Shown: one piece after another, positions 7,835-18,546 of the stretch | Position numbering within the stretch: the first letter of the stretch is position 1 | Layout: each line of letters starts with the position of its first letter | Translations under genes and position numbers: made by a program | Notes under the pieces: generated by a model | Seen by the model: only the letters and a program-made list of their open reading frames with translations | What the model was told of the DNA's origin: nothing | Database searches by the model: none | Assembly (NCBI GenBank): GCA_016711295.1 | Contig: JADJTE010000024.1 | Span: 1-39,800, forward strand | Source: Sphingobacteriales bacterium | Lineage (GTDB): Bacteria; Bacteroidota; Bacteroidia; Chitinophagales; UBA2359 | DNA length: 39,800 bases | Reading direction: 5' to 3'

Positions 7835-9585
7835 GAGTGTGCTTAAAAAGCAGGTGCTTTTATATATTTTTGAATATTAAAGAAAGTGTTATTTGTAAAT
7901 ATGATGTAATAGGAGAAATAATTTCGGATATAGTACCATATTTTGAATGGGCACAAAGACAGTGCTTTGAGCCATCGAGCAATGTTCGTGGCTATGATAC
8001 AGCGTAACCCAAACACGGGTTGTTTCATTGGATTTTGCTGCAATACGGTCTAAGCCGTAGCGGTTTTGGTTTGCCCGATTTTGCCCTCTACGATATTGCG
8101 TTGGTTTCGTTCAACTTGGGCAATTCGTTTTGCTTTGGCAGTTTGGTCTTCTTTTGGGGCGACCGAGTGGCTTGCCGATGAGCCGAAAGCCGAGTTGTTT
8201 GGCGAGTGCGCGATTTTTCTGTGTAAGGTATATTCGGTCAGCATTGACGCTTTCGGGCAATACACCATATAGTTCTTTATAACGATTGATGTGTGTTTCA
8301 AGGTCTTGATTTTCGTTATAGGCTTCCCACGAAAAGTTATCTATGGTGGTGATGCCATCTACGGTGGCGATGCCGATTTTCGCTCCAAACTCTGTGCTTA
8401 CATGTTGTTTGCCTCGCACAATCGGACGCACATATGGCTGGGAGATAGATACGATGCGGTTTTCACAAGTTCTCTTTTGGTTGTCATACATTTTCTTTTG
8501 TTGTTCATACAGTTTTTGTATCGTTTCATATTCTTTTAGTTCCTTTTTACGCCATCCTTTTAATGTTGCTTGGGGTTCATTGCTGCGAACTTGTTCGATT
8601 AAAGCCTTGACAAACAGTAAGTTACGTTTCAAATAGCCCAATTGTTGTCGGATACCTACTTGCAACTCTTTCTTTTTTTTCTTTTTCTTTTTGGCGATGT
8701 TTAGATAATTTTTATAGGCTATCCGACGGTAGGTTCGGAAGTTTTGGCGCGGTAAATTCAATTGAGCGCAGAGCAAATCAATATAATTATCTGTCTTTTT
8801 CGAGCTTCATTGAGCAAATCAAGGTCGGTTGGAAACTTTATTTTTTGAGGGGCTACGGTCGCATCTATTTTTAAATGCCCGCGATGAGTGACTTGGGGCT
8901 CGGTTTGGGTGGTGGTGTCTTGCTCCGTTTCGTCTTGCGCTGATGTGGCGTTTGCACGCTTGTCTGCTATTGGTGGGTCTTGCTCCGTGGGGCATCGTCC
9001 GAAGTAGCCGCGGTTGTGCTACCTTTGGCTGGCACTTGGCTATCAAGGTAGCTACGCACCGATTGCGCTATTGCTTTTTCTATGGCAGCTATACCGTCGC
9101 CGCTCAAGCGGGTGCGGATGGCTACAAAGAGCGACGGGTCGAATATGGGGGCTTTTTGAAAACTTCAAGCCCAACAAAATATTGAAGATAGGGTTCTCTT
9201 GAATTTGCAAAATGGTCTCGGCATCCGAAATATTGAGATAGTGTTTGATTATCAACGCACCCAGCACTAAGCGAGCGGAAGCGACGGGCGACCATTGTCG
9301 GCGCACATCTTACTAAGATAGGCTGTCTCAATGGCTTCCCGGCGAAATGAGCCTGCCAACTGAACCCAACGATTACTCGAATCTAAACTGCCTCAAAAGG
9401 CAACCCAAACGTCAAAACTGGGAATTTAGGTAAGGTCTTTTTATCATGACGAAAAAACTGCACGGTTTTAGACGTAAAGGTACGATTTTATGAGTAGTTT
9501 TCCTACTATTTTTAACCCATTTTTTTGTCATAATTCACTGAATATCAATAAATTATAATAGCGAATTGGCTTTTTCAGTACGCTC
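7835..9585 (-). mobile_element. IS5-like insertion sequence, longer copy
   Basis: 1751 bp. Ends are GAGTGTGCTTAAAAAGC (7835 inward) and the complement of GAGCGTACTGAAAAAGC (9585 inward). It is the inverse-oriented relative of 12498-14030 and keeps about 223 bp (9054-9276) that the other copy lacks. Flanks are TAATTA (7829-7834) and TAAGTA (9586-9591), a 6-bp target duplication with one difference. It lies between the 7103 gene and a repeat array. Confidence 0.85.
7843..9531 (-). pseudogene. IS5-like transposase, frameshifted
   Basis: ATG at 9531 and stop at 7843 on the minus strand. The order of segments fits DUF772/DDE transposases of the IS5 group: an N-terminal region with QLAGSFPWE, then LVLGALIIKHYLNISDAETI and NPYLQYFVG (in 9054-9276), then LKIDATVAPQ with a candidate catalytic Asp, TDLDLLNEARKKTD, a Lys-rich tract and ITTIDNFSWEAYNENQDL, ending in YGLDRIAAKSNETT. 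Frame is lost early because a T run has six and not seven T (near 9455), and again near 8815 and 8135. No functional protein can be made as read. Confidence 0.8.
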
Positions 9586-9599
9586 TAAGTAGGTTTGTA

Positions 9600-10580
9600 A
9601 TTGGCTCATTCAAGAGAAGTTGAAGTTTGCAAGCAAAGCGGCTCAACCCTCGTAGCAAGCGAACCCCGCGCATCAAGTTAAGCGCGAAATGGCAAAGGAA
9701 CGGTTTAGTGCTTCGTAGCAAGCGAACCCCGCGCATCAAGTTAAGCGCGAAATAGCAAAGGGACGGTTTAGTGCTTCGTAGCAAGTGAATTTTTGGGCAT
9801 CAAGGCGAAAACCACCGCCAACAATACACAGCCGTCCATAACCCGCATCGAGTGGCGCGGGGCGAAATTCGGGCGAATCTCCCGCGCGAAGGGCATACGG
9901 CGGCTGTGCGGGCGTTGGCGGCGATTATGCGAACTTTCCCAATCAGACGCGCAAAGCAGCGAAACCCTCCGTAGCAAGTGAACCCTGCGCACCAAGCTAA
10001 GCGCGAAATAGCAAAGGGACGGTTTAACCCTCCGTAGCAAGTGAGTTTTGGGCATCAAGTTAAGCGCGAAATAGCAAAGGGAAGTTGAGGTTTTCAAGTG
10101 AAACGGTTTGGCTCTTCGTAGCGAGTGAAATTTCTGCGCACCAAGTTAAGCGCAAAATAGCAAAGGGACGGTTTAGTGCTTCGTAGCAAGCAAATTTCTG
10201 CGCATCAAGTTAAGCGCGAAATAGCAGAGGGACGGTTTAGTGCTTCGTAGCAAGTGAAATTGCTGCGCATCAGGTTAAGCGCAAAATAGCAAGGGAAGTT
10301 GAAGTTTTCAAGCAAAAGACGGTTTAGTGCTTCGTAGCAAGCAAATTTCTACGCATCAAGTGAAGCGCGGAATAGCAAAGGGACAAGTGAAGCAGTTTAG
10401 TGCTTCGTAGCAAGTGAATTTTTGGGCATCAAGGCGAAAACCACCGCCAACAATACACAGCCGTCCATAACCCGCATCAAGGGGCGTGCGTGAGATTCGG
10501 GCGAAGCTCCCGCGCGAAGGACATACGGCGGCTGTGCGGGCGTTGGCGGCGATTATGCGAACTTTCCCAATCAGACGCGC
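9600..10580. repeat. About ten repeat units and two composite palindromes
   Basis: Units with the CGTAGCAAG landmark lie at about 9650, 9712, 9776, 9970, 10032, 10116, 10180, 10243, 10332 and 10405. Composite palindromes start at 9815 and 10444. Two spacer forms alternate: direct GGGAC joints give 63-66 bp spacing, and AAGTTGAGGTTTTCAAGTGA joints give about 84 bp. The stretch 10021-10430 recurs nearly unchanged at 15586-15990, so whole sub-arrays have been copied. No gene. Confidence 0.85.
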
Positions 10581-10720
10581 GTAAAATAGGGAAAGGAAAC
10601 GCAAGACAAACCGCCGGCGGGGGTTTCATCAGGAGCGAACCGCCTTTGAATATACGAACTTGGCACAGGAAGCCGAAAATGGATCTGAGAGTAGGCGAAA
10701 TGTTTAATTATTTTTCAGGT
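10581..10720 (+). promoter_or_regulatory. Type-1 leader before the M4 protease gene
   Basis: 140 bp from GTAAAATAGG to TTTTTCAGGT, nearly identical to the leaders before 1471, 17182, 25019 and 37567. It has two extra bases (GAAATGTTTAAT), and the -33 triplet reads CTG, so this copy is a weaker promoter candidate. The leader ends exactly at ATG 10721. An open frame can be traced upstream to 10490, but that part is only leader and palindrome. Confidence 0.6.
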
Positions 10721-12491
10721 ATGAAAATAAATATTTTTGTTATAATTTATTTGTTTGTCTTTTATTTTGACATCTTTGCACAAGCTCAAAAGCACGAAAT
10801 TCAACTCACAGACGAAAGAGGAAAAGCATGCTTTATCCAGTTTGACCAAACAAAAGTTAAGTCAGATATGAACAACATCAAATCGTTTTTACAAAAACAG
10901 TATCGTTTTAACTCAAACGCAGACTTTAAAATCAAAAATGAAGAACAACACGAAGAAATCAAGTACCAAAAATTGCAACAGTACTACAAAGGTATTAAAG
11001 TAATGTACGGCGAAATGGCGGTGAGTTCAAAACAGGATAACCTAAAAAGTTTAAATGGACACTTTGTCGAAATAAATGACCTTAGCACCACCCCGCAATT
11101 AAGTGAGCAAGCAGCATTAGAAGCCGTTTTAGACCAAATCGGAGCTACTACCTACGCATGGCAAGACCCCATTTTTGAGGGTATGTTGAAAAATGAACGC
11201 CAAGACCCAGCAGCAACTAACTATCCCAAAGCTGAACTTGTTATTATCGAAAAGGACTTATTAGGCGAAAATCCTACACCTGTTCTCGCCTACCGTTTTG
11301 ACATTTATACCTTAAATCCGCTTGGTAGAAATGAATACTATGTCGATGCTAATCACGGTGAAATTGTATTTACTAATCCGATAATGATGCACGTACAAGG
11401 CACCGCCACCACGCGCTATTCGGGCAACCGCACAATCGAAACACAACTATCGGGCGGCTCTCATCGCCTTAGGGACCTCTCACGAGGCAATGGCATAACT
11501 ACTTGGAATGCGGATAATTTGAATACTACCGATTCATACAGCACTTCGTCCCTACATTTTACCGATATTAATAACAATTGGACTGATACTGAGTTTAACA
11601 ATGTAAATAAGGACAATGCCGCATTAGATGCTCATTGGGGGGCAGAAATGACCTACGACTATTTCTTACAACGACATAGCAGAAATAGCATAGATAATGC
11701 AGGTTTTGCTTTGAACAACTATGTTCATCTAAGTAATGGAGGTTCACCTTGGAATAATGCCAGATGGGATGGACAAAGAATGCAATATGGCGACGGAGAT
11801 GGCACAATTTTTTCGCCGCTTACTTCGTTAGATGTAGTAGCGCACGAAATAGGACATGGCTTTTGCGAGCGAACAGCCAATTGGTATATAGTAAAGAGTC
11901 AGGAGCTATCAATGAGGGTTTGAGTGATATTTGGGGAGCAATGGTCGAATTTTTTGCTGCTCCCGAGAAACAAACTTATTTGATGGGCGAGGATTTTTGC
12001 ATTAGTGAAGACGCTTTGCGTTCTATGTCGAACCCAAAACTATTTGACCAGCCTGATACGTACGGCGGAACAAATTGGTTTGATGTTAATGGCACTAATT
12101 CCTATGACCATTGGGGAGTTCATACCAATAGCGGAGTAATGAACCATTGGTTCTTTTTGCTCGCCGAAGGCGGAAATGATACAAACGACAATGGAGATGC
12201 CTACAATGTAGCAGGTCTCGGAAAACTGAAAGCAGCCAACATTGTTTACCGCGCTGAAACGGTCTATTTTACCGCCACCACCAACTACCTACAAGCACGA
12301 GCAGGTACTATAGCAGCAGCCCAAGACCTGTACGGTGCCAACTCAACCGAGTCCTTGCAAGTTGCCCTTGCTTGGTACGCGGTGGGTGTAGGATACAATC
12401 CGACAGGTTCGCATTACATTGTCGGACCAACCCAACTAACTCCTGGCTATGTGGCAAGTTATACATTAGCAAATCCGTATTATAACGCCAC

Positions 12492-12497
12492 TAACTA
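12492..12497. repeat. Left target-site duplication TAACTA
   Basis: TAACTA precedes the IS at 12498 and is repeated exactly at 14031-14036. The host reading frame is restored when one copy and the IS are removed, which fixes the insertion boundary. Confidence 0.9.
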
Positions 12498-14030
12498 GAG
12501 CGTACTGAAAAAGCCAATTCGCTATTATAATTTATTGATATTCAGTGAATTATGACAAAAAAATGGGTTAAAAATAGTAGGAAAACTACTCATAAAATCG
12601 TACCTTTACGTCTAAAACCGTGCAGTTTTTTTCGTCATGATAAAAAGACCTTACCTAAATTCCCAGTTTTGACGTTTGGGTTGCCTTTTGAGGGCAGTTT
12701 AGATTCGAGTAATCGTTGGGTTCAGTTGGCAGGCTCATTTCCTTGGGAAGCCATTGAGACAGCCTATCTTAGTAAGATGTGCGCCGACAATGGTCGCCCG
12801 TCGCTTCCAGCTACCTTGATAGCCAAGTGCCAGCCAAAGGTAGCACAACCCAGCTACTTCGGACGATGCCCCACCGGAGCAAGACCCACCAATAGCAGAC
12901 AAGCGTGCAAACGCCACATCAGCGCAAGACGAAACGGAGCAAGACACCACCACCCAAACCGAGTCCCAAGTCACTCATCGCGGGCATTTAAAAATAGATG
13001 CGACCGTAGCCCCTCAAAAATAAAGTTTCCAACCGACCTTGATTTGCTCAATGAAGCTCGAAAAAAGACAGATAATTATATTGATTTGCTCTGCGCTCAA
13101 TTGAATTTACCGCGCCAAAACTTCCGAACCTACCGTCGGATAGCCTATAAAAATTATCTAAACATCGCCAAAAAGAAAAAGAAAAAAAAGAAAGAGTTGC
13201 AAGTAGGTATCCGACAACAATTGGGCTATTTGAAACGTAACTTACTGTTTGTCAAGGCTTTAATCGAACAAGTTCGCAGCAATGAACCCCAAGCAACATT
13301 AAAAGGATGGCGTAAAAAGGAACTAAAAGAATATGAAACGATACAAAAACTGTATGAACAACAAAAGAAAATGTATGACAACCAAAAGAGAACTTGTGAA
13401 AACCGCATCGTATCTATCTCCCAGCCTATATTGCGTCCGATTGTGCGAGGCAAACAAATATAAGCACAGAGTTTGGAGCGAAAATCGGCATCGCCACCGT
13501 AGATGGCATCACCACCATAGATAACTTTTCGTGGGAAGCCTATAACGAAAATCAAGACCTTGAAACACACATCAATCGTTATAAAGAACTATATGGTGTA
13601 TTGCCCGAAAGCGTCAATGCTGACCGAATATACCTTACACAGAAAAATCGCGCACTCGCCAAACAACTCGGCTTTCGGCTCATCGGCAAGCCACTCGGTC
13701 GCCCCAAAAAGAAGACCAAACTGCCAAAGCAAAACGAATTGCCCAAGTTGAACGAAACCAACGCAATATCGTAGAGGGCAAAATCGGGCAAACCAAAAAC
13801 CGCTACGGCTTAGACCGTATTGCAGCAAAATCCAATGAAACAACCCGTGTTTGGGTTACTTGCTGTATCATAGCCACGAACATTGCTCGATGGCTCAAAG
13901 CACTGTCTTTGTGCCCATTCAAAATATGGTACTATATCCGAAATTATTTCTCCTATTACATCATATTTACAAATAACACTTTCTTTAATATTCAAAAATA
14001 TATAAAAGCACCTGCTTTTTAAGCACACTC
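12498..14030 (+). mobile_element. IS5-like insertion sequence, internally deleted copy
   Basis: 1533 bp, with GAGCGTACTGAAAAAGC at the left and the complement of GAGTGTGCTTAAAAAGC at the right. It is flanked by TAACTA duplications. Compared with 7835-9585 it lacks about 223 bp at junction 12808/12809, which removes the DUF772 region of the transposase. It was inserted in the M4 protease gene between the catalytic domain and the sorting domain. Confidence 0.9.
12552..14022 (+). pseudogene. IS5-like transposase with internal deletion and frameshifts
   Basis: ATG 12552 starts MTKKWVKNSRKTTHK and stays in frame through QLAGSFPWEAIETAYLSKM up to the deletion at about 12808. After it the frame is wrong for about 200 bp (Arg/His-rich nonsense), then resumes with KFPTDLDLLNEARKKTD and a Lys-rich helix. 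It breaks again near 13460 and 13705 before the C-terminal YGLDRIAAKSNETT segment. The deletion alone would inactivate it. Confidence 0.85.
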
Positions 14031-14036
14031 TAACTA
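14031..14036. repeat. Right target-site duplication TAACTA
   Basis: Exact copy of 12492-12497 immediately outside the right end of the IS; the protease frame resumes here. Confidence 0.9.
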
Positions 14037-14471
14037 TGTTTGGACTATCCCCAGCGGTTGCGCTACGGGCTATTGTTGGGCAATTCTTTCGGGGCAAGGC
14101 ACCAGCAATGTAAGCATAAGAGCGGGTAGCACGGGCATTAAAACGATTACGTGTAGGGCATATTTGGGCAATACCTTGCTTGGTTCTCAATATATTACCG
14201 TCAATGTTCAAACCCCAAATACAGGAGGCGGCGATCCATGTGGCGGAATTGCGCCATTCAATGGCGTAATATATCCGCCTCCCTGCAATGGCGGTGGACT
14301 TATGGCAGAAACAGCCCATTTTATAGACATCGCCATTTTTGACCTTGCTGGGCGAATAGTAAAGCACAAGACAAATGTAGAACAAGTTGACACTAACGAT
14401 TTGTCCCAAGGCATGTATATAGTACGAGCCATTTTAAATGATCATGAAATTATCACCCAAAAAATACTAAA

Positions 14472-14853
14472 ATGAAAAATAAATGCTTAATCTTAATTTG
14501 CGTGCTTGTTCTATTATTCATTTCCTCTTGCGTCAAGGAAAAAGACCATTTTCCTGGGTGGCTACCCTTGCTGCTTAGATGGGTCTATTGACATGGTTCT
14601 AAGCAGCCCGCCGACGACACCAAGGGCTACATTAGAAAAATTTATTTATGAAAATAAGTATATTTATAGGTTTTCACCCCCTTTTTACCGATTGCCTTTT
14701 GCTGTTATTGTAGATGAAAACTGTGAAGTGATTTGTTCCTATCTTGGATTCCTAACCGCTGGATGTACAAGGCAGGATGGTTCCGAGTATATAGACGTTA
14801 CATGGGAAAATGATGCCGAGTTTATAGAAGTAGTATGGGAGGATCCTCGGTAA
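14472..14853 (+). CDS. Small Cys-containing lipoprotein, paralogue of 35931 gene, one frameshift
   Basis: ATG 14472 overlaps the protease stop in an ATGA. The N-terminus is a lipoprotein signal with lipobox ISSC (Cys21). The frame must shift by one base near 14560 (CCTGGGTGGCTAC) to continue as GGYPCCLDGSIDMVLSSP. The rest reads KFIYENKYIYRFSPP and VIVDENCEVICSYLGF and ends at 14853. The product at 35931 shares NYPCC, the YVY region and FDENCKT. A paired Cys early in the chain and a later NC suggest disulfides. Function is unknown. In both places the gene follows a T9SS sorting domain, so the two probably form one transcription unit. Confidence 0.65.
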
Positions 14854-14915
14854 TTCGTTGTTTTTTAACTGTACTTGTTTAGTTGAATTTGGTTCTTAAA
14901 TTGATTAGCGTTGCG

Positions 14916-17030
14916 GCGATTATGCGAACTTTCCCAATCAGACGCGCAAAGCAGCGAAACCCTCCGTAGCAAGTGAAATTTCTGCGCATCAAGTTAAGCG
15001 CAAAATAGCAAAGGGACGGTTTAGTGCTTCGTAGCAAGTGAAATTTTGCGCATCAAGTTAAGCACGAAATAGCGAAGGTAAGTTGAAGTTTGCGAGTGAA
15101 GCGGTTTGGCTCTTCGTAGCAAGTGAAATTACTGCGTATCAAGTTAAGCGCGAGATAGCAAAGTTTTCAAGCAAAAGACGGTTTAGTGCTTCGCAGCGAG
15201 TGAAATTGCTGCGCATCAAGTTAAGCGCGAAATAGCGAAGGGAAGTTGAAGTTTGCGAGTGAAACGGTTTAGTGCTTCGTAGCAAGTGAAATTGCTGCGC
15301 ATCAAGTGAAGCGCGAAATAGCAAAGGGACGGGTTAATGCTTCGTAGCAAGTGAAATTGCTGCGCATCAAGGCGAAAACCACCGCCAACAATACACAGCC
15401 GTCCATAACCCGCATCAAGGGGCGCGGGCGAAATTCGGGCGAATCTCCCGCGCGAGGATATACGGCGGCTGTGCGGACGTTGGCGGCGATTATGCGAACT
15501 TTCCCAATCAGACGCGCAAAGCAGCGAAACCCTCCGTAGCAAGCGAACTCTGCGCACCAAGCTAAGCGCGAAATAGCAAAGGGACGGTTTAACCCTCCGT
15601 AGCAAGTGAGTTTTTGGGCATCAAGTTAAGCGCGAAATAGCAAAGGGAAGTTGAGGTTTTCAAGTGAAACGGTTTGGCTCTTCGTAGCGAGTGAAATTTC
15701 TGCGCACCAAGTTAAGCGCAAAATAGCAAAGGGACGGTTTAGTGCTTCGTAGCAAGCAAATTTCTGCGCATCAAGTTAAGCGCGAAATAGCAGAGGGACG
15801 GTTTAGTGCTTCGTAGCAAGTGAAATTGCTGCGCATCAGGTTAAGCGCAAAATAGCAAAGGGAAGTTGAAGTTTTCAAGCAAAAGACGGTTTAGTGCTTC
15901 GTAGCAAGCAAATTTCTACGCATCAAGTGAAGCGCGGAATAGCAAAGGGACAAGTGAAGCAGTTTAGTGCTTCGTAGCGAGTGAAATTGCTGCCCATCAA
16001 GGCGAAAACCACCGCCAACAATACACAGCCGTCCATAACCCGCATCAAGGGGCGTGCGTGAGATTCGGGCGAATCTCCCGCGCGAAGGACATACGGCGGC
16101 TGTGCGGGCGTTGGCGGCGATTATGCGAACTTTCCCAATCAGACGCACAAAGCAGCGAAACCCTCCGTAGCAAGTGAAATTTCTGCGCGTCAAGTTAAGC
16201 GCGAAATAGCAGAGGAAAGTTGAAATTTTCAGGTGAAGCGGTTTGGCTCTTCGTAGCAAGTGAATTTTTGGGCATCAAGGCGAAAACCACCGCCAACAAT
16301 ACACAGCCGTCCATAACCCGCATCGAGGGGCGTGTGTAAGATTCGGGCGAATCTCCCGCGCGAGGGCATACGGCGGCTGTGCGGACGTTGGCGGCGATTA
16401 TGCGAACTTTCCCAATCAGACGCGCAAAGCAGCGAAACCCTCCGTAGCAAGCGAACTCTGCGCACCAAGCTAAGCGCGAAATAGCAAAGGGACGGTTTAA
16501 CCCTCCGTAGCAAGTGAGTTTTTGGGCATCAAGTTAAGCGCGAAATAGCAAAGGGAAGTTGAGGTTTTCAAGTGAAACGGTTTGGCTCTTCGTAGCGAGT
16601 GAAATTTCTGCGCATCGAGTTAAGCGCGAAATAGCAAAGGGACGGTTTAGTGCTTCGTAGCAAGCAAATTTCTGCGCATCAAGTTAAGCGCGAAATAGCA
16701 GAGGGACGGTTTAGTGCTTCGTAGCAAGCAAATTTCTGCGCATCAAGTTAAGCGCGAAATAGCAAAGGGACGGTTTAACCCTCCGTAGCAAGTGAACTTT
16801 TGCGCATCAAGTTAAGCGCGAAATAGCAAAGGGATTTGAAGTTTGCGAGTGAAGCGGGTTTAACTCTTCGTAGCAGGTGAAATTGCTGCGCATCAAGGCG
16901 AAAACCACCGCCAACAATACACAGCCGTCCATAACCCGCACTAAGGGGCGCGGGCGAAATTCGGGCAAAATCTCCCGCGCGAGGATATACGGCGGCTGTG
17001 CGGACGTTGGCGGCGATTATGCGAACTTTC
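14916..17030. repeat. Longest repeat array: about 22 units and four composite palindromes
   Basis: Starts with a half palindrome (GTTGCGGCGATTATGCGAAC, no left arm visible) about 60 bp after the stop at 14853. The 63-66 bp units follow with CGTAGC landmarks from about 14963 to 16868. Composite palindromes begin at 15382, 16012, 16290 and 16908. Sub-blocks are repeated at larger scale: about 15535-15990 resembles 9970-10430, and 16444-16600 resembles 15535-15700. This indicates copying of multi-unit segments. No gene. Confidence 0.88.
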
Positions 17031-17044
17031 CCAATCAGACGCGC

Positions 17045-17181
17045 GTAAAATAGGGGAAGGAAACGCAAAACGGCAGCCGGCGGGGATTTCATCAGGAGCG
17101 AACCGCCTTTGAATATACGAACTTGGCACAGGTCGCCGAAAATGGAACTGAGAGTAGGCAAAATTTAATTATTTTTCAGGT
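17045..17181 (+). promoter_or_regulatory. Type-1 leader before the lipoprotein/Lgt-like block
   Basis: Identical over nearly all 137 bp to 1334-1470 and ends at ATG 17182. It contains the TATTTTTC box 19 bp after CTG, where other copies have TTG or TTTG. Confidence 0.6.
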
Positions 17182-17679
17182 ATGAAAAAAATTATTTTTA
17201 TGGGCGTGCTTTTAGCCGTACTAATCCCCATTAAAATTGTGCTGACAGCTTGCGGAGGTGGCGACCCGCCGACGCTTGTGACAGGAAGATTTACTGCCTC
17301 ACCATGGGACTATAATTGCGCTTTTAATGCACCTTTGGTATTAACTAAAATACACAATGTTGGATTGATAAAGGTTTCTATTGCCTCATCAGTACCAGGA
17401 GTATCCCCTTGGTTTGCCACTATGGATTATACCTCGCCTCTAATTGATTGCGGGGCAAGTCCAGACTGTTGTGCTATTATTCAAGTACCGAGTTCGGGCG
17501 ACTATACGGCACAAGTGCGCTATATTGAGTATAATACCCCTACTTGCAATACGGGCACAAATAGCTGCTATCGGTGGTGGTATAATCAATTAATACCTTC
17601 TGGGGTAGTTCCCTCATGTAGCTCTCCAATAAGTATTTCCCAAATTCCGCCCGAAGGGGCTACTGGGGCTTGTAATTAA
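17182..17679 (+). CDS. Small lipoprotein, Cys-rich, unknown function
   Basis: 165 residues. The N-terminal signal MKKIIFMGVLLAVLI... leads to lipobox LTAC, followed by GGGD. The mature part has many Cys (NCAF, DCGASPDCC, TCNTGTNSC, SCSS) and ends GATGACN, suggesting a disulfide-stabilised surface or periplasmic domain. The start is the ATG at the end of the conserved leader. The stop is 20 bp before the next lipoprotein gene. It is the intact version of the copy at 1471. I recognise no family. Confidence 0.8.
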   Translation: MKKIIFMGVLLAVLIPIKIVLTACGGGDPPTLVTGRFTASPWDYNCAFNAPLVLTKIHNVGLIKVSIASSVPGVSPWFATMDYTSPLIDCGASPDCCAIIQVPSSGDYTAQVRYIEYNTPTCNTGTNSCYRWWYNQLIPSGVVPSCSSPISISQIPPEGATGACN

Positions 17680-17699
17680 CTTTTTAAATCTCAATTATT

Positions 17700-18458
17700 A
17701 TGAAAAAGATATTAATTTTATTATCGTTTACCCTATTATGGGCCGCTTGTCAAAAAGACAGTGAATTGAGCAATGAGTCAAGCAGTTCCAAAACGTCTTA
17801 TGAACTCTCAGAAGTTATTAACTTAAATGCTGAAACAAAACGTTTGGCTGAGGTACTGCAAGATAATAAGTTTTCGGCGTGGGCACAGTCCAATGCTAAT
17901 TTTGGTAATTTGTCCGATGATTACGGCTATTATATTATGGGAAAATTACCTGCAAATATAACTATCAGTCTGCAAGGGAAAACCTATGTTCCTGACGGTC
18001 CTAACACTCAAATTTTTAGCAATGAGCCAACGATTAAGGCATCATTTGGCAAGACCGAAACTTTTCAGATTAGTGACGGTAGCAATACCCAAAGTTATTC
18101 CTTATATGTGCCCAAAACCATAACCATGAATAAGTTGTTGCATGACCAATCCTTAAATATTAGTCGGGCGGGTAATAACCTAACTTGGCAGGCAGACCCC
18201 AACAATGCCTCTAAATTAGTTATGTTGCAATGTCGCGTATATAACCAAATAGAAAATGAGGGAGATATAATTGAAGATAAGATTCTATTTTTGCCCGACA
18301 ATGGCAGTTATAATATAGACCACCTACTGACCAACCCTAATGCCAAGAGCATTTTTTTGATGATTACGCGCGGCACGGCAGTTGATTTTGTGAGTCAAGA
18401 GGGTAAAATAGGATTTGTATTTCGAGCTGACGATGCACATTACTACAACCTTCCTTAG
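17700..18458 (+). CDS. Lipoprotein of 252 residues, unknown function
   Basis: The signal ends in lipobox WAAC (Cys16), followed by QKDSELSNESSSS, a typical Ser-rich linker after a lipidated Cys. The mature part has a short helical region (NLNAETKRLAEVLQDNKF) and then mostly beta-type sequence with no Cys until a single one in LQCRVYNQ. The VLQDNKFSAWAQSNANF stretch is conserved between both copies, but I cannot link it to a family. It lies in a probable operon with the 17182 lipoprotein. A hairpin separates it from the Lgt-like gene. Confidence 0.8.
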   Translation: MKKILILLSFTLLWAACQKDSELSNESSSSKTSYELSEVINLNAETKRLAEVLQDNKFSAWAQSNANFGNLSDDYGYYIMGKLPANITISLQGKTYVPDGPNTQIFSNEPTIKASFGKTETFQISDGSNTQSYSLYVPKTITMNKLLHDQSLNISRAGNNLTWQADPNNASKLVMLQCRVYNQIENEGDIIEDKILFLPDNGSYNIDHLLTNPNAKSIFLMITRGTAVDFVSQEGKIGFVFRADDAHYYNLP

Positions 18459-18487
18459 CGAGTTGTTCTGTGTATTAGATTATTAGG

Positions 18488-18527
18488 TAGTAGGTCGGAG
18501 TTCGGTTTTACCTACCCCGGCCTACTA
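18488..18527 (+). terminator. Hairpin between lipoprotein and Lgt-like genes, copy B
   Basis: TAGTAGGTCGG (18488-18498) and CCGGCCTACTA (18517-18527) form an 11-bp stem with one G-T wobble, followed by a T-rich stretch and ATG 18547. It is a terminator or attenuator candidate, fully conserved with 2774-2813. Confidence 0.5.
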
Positions 18528-18546
18528 TTATAGTCTCCTTTTTCGT

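Larger units (their letters stand above)
10721..14475 (+). pseudogene. M4 (thermolysin-type) metalloprotease with T9SS sorting domain, split by an IS
   Basis: A signal peptide (about 1-21, ending FAQAQ) is followed by a fungalysin/thermolysin propeptide region (about 45-210) and the M4 catalytic domain. Zinc motif HEIGH begins at residue about 375, the third ligand lies in GAINEGLSDIWG, and the catalytic His region reads DHWGVHTNSGVMNHWFF. One base appears missing near 11878 (ANW where ANLVYS is expected), shifting the frame. The IS at 12498-14030 then interrupts the region after the catalytic domain. Removing the IS and one TAACTA copy restores ...ATNYVWTIPSG... and leads through a PKD-like segment to a T9SS tail ending ITQKILK. 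It would be a secreted, surface-attached protease if intact. The last base overlaps the lipoprotein at 14472. Confidence 0.88.

Noticed and set aside
9600..10430. CRISPR array
   Set aside because: Units are joined directly or by a few recurring spacers, not by unique spacers. The whole unit is conserved, and no cas gene is nearby.
10490..10720. N-terminal extension of the M4 protease open frame back to 10490
   Set aside because: This part is the composite palindrome and type-1 leader, shared with unrelated genes. The signal peptide begins at ATG 10721.
14916..17030. Diversity-generating retroelement or group II intron
   Set aside because: No reverse transcriptase frame, no template/variable repeat pair with A-specific changes, and no intron domain V-like hairpin was found.
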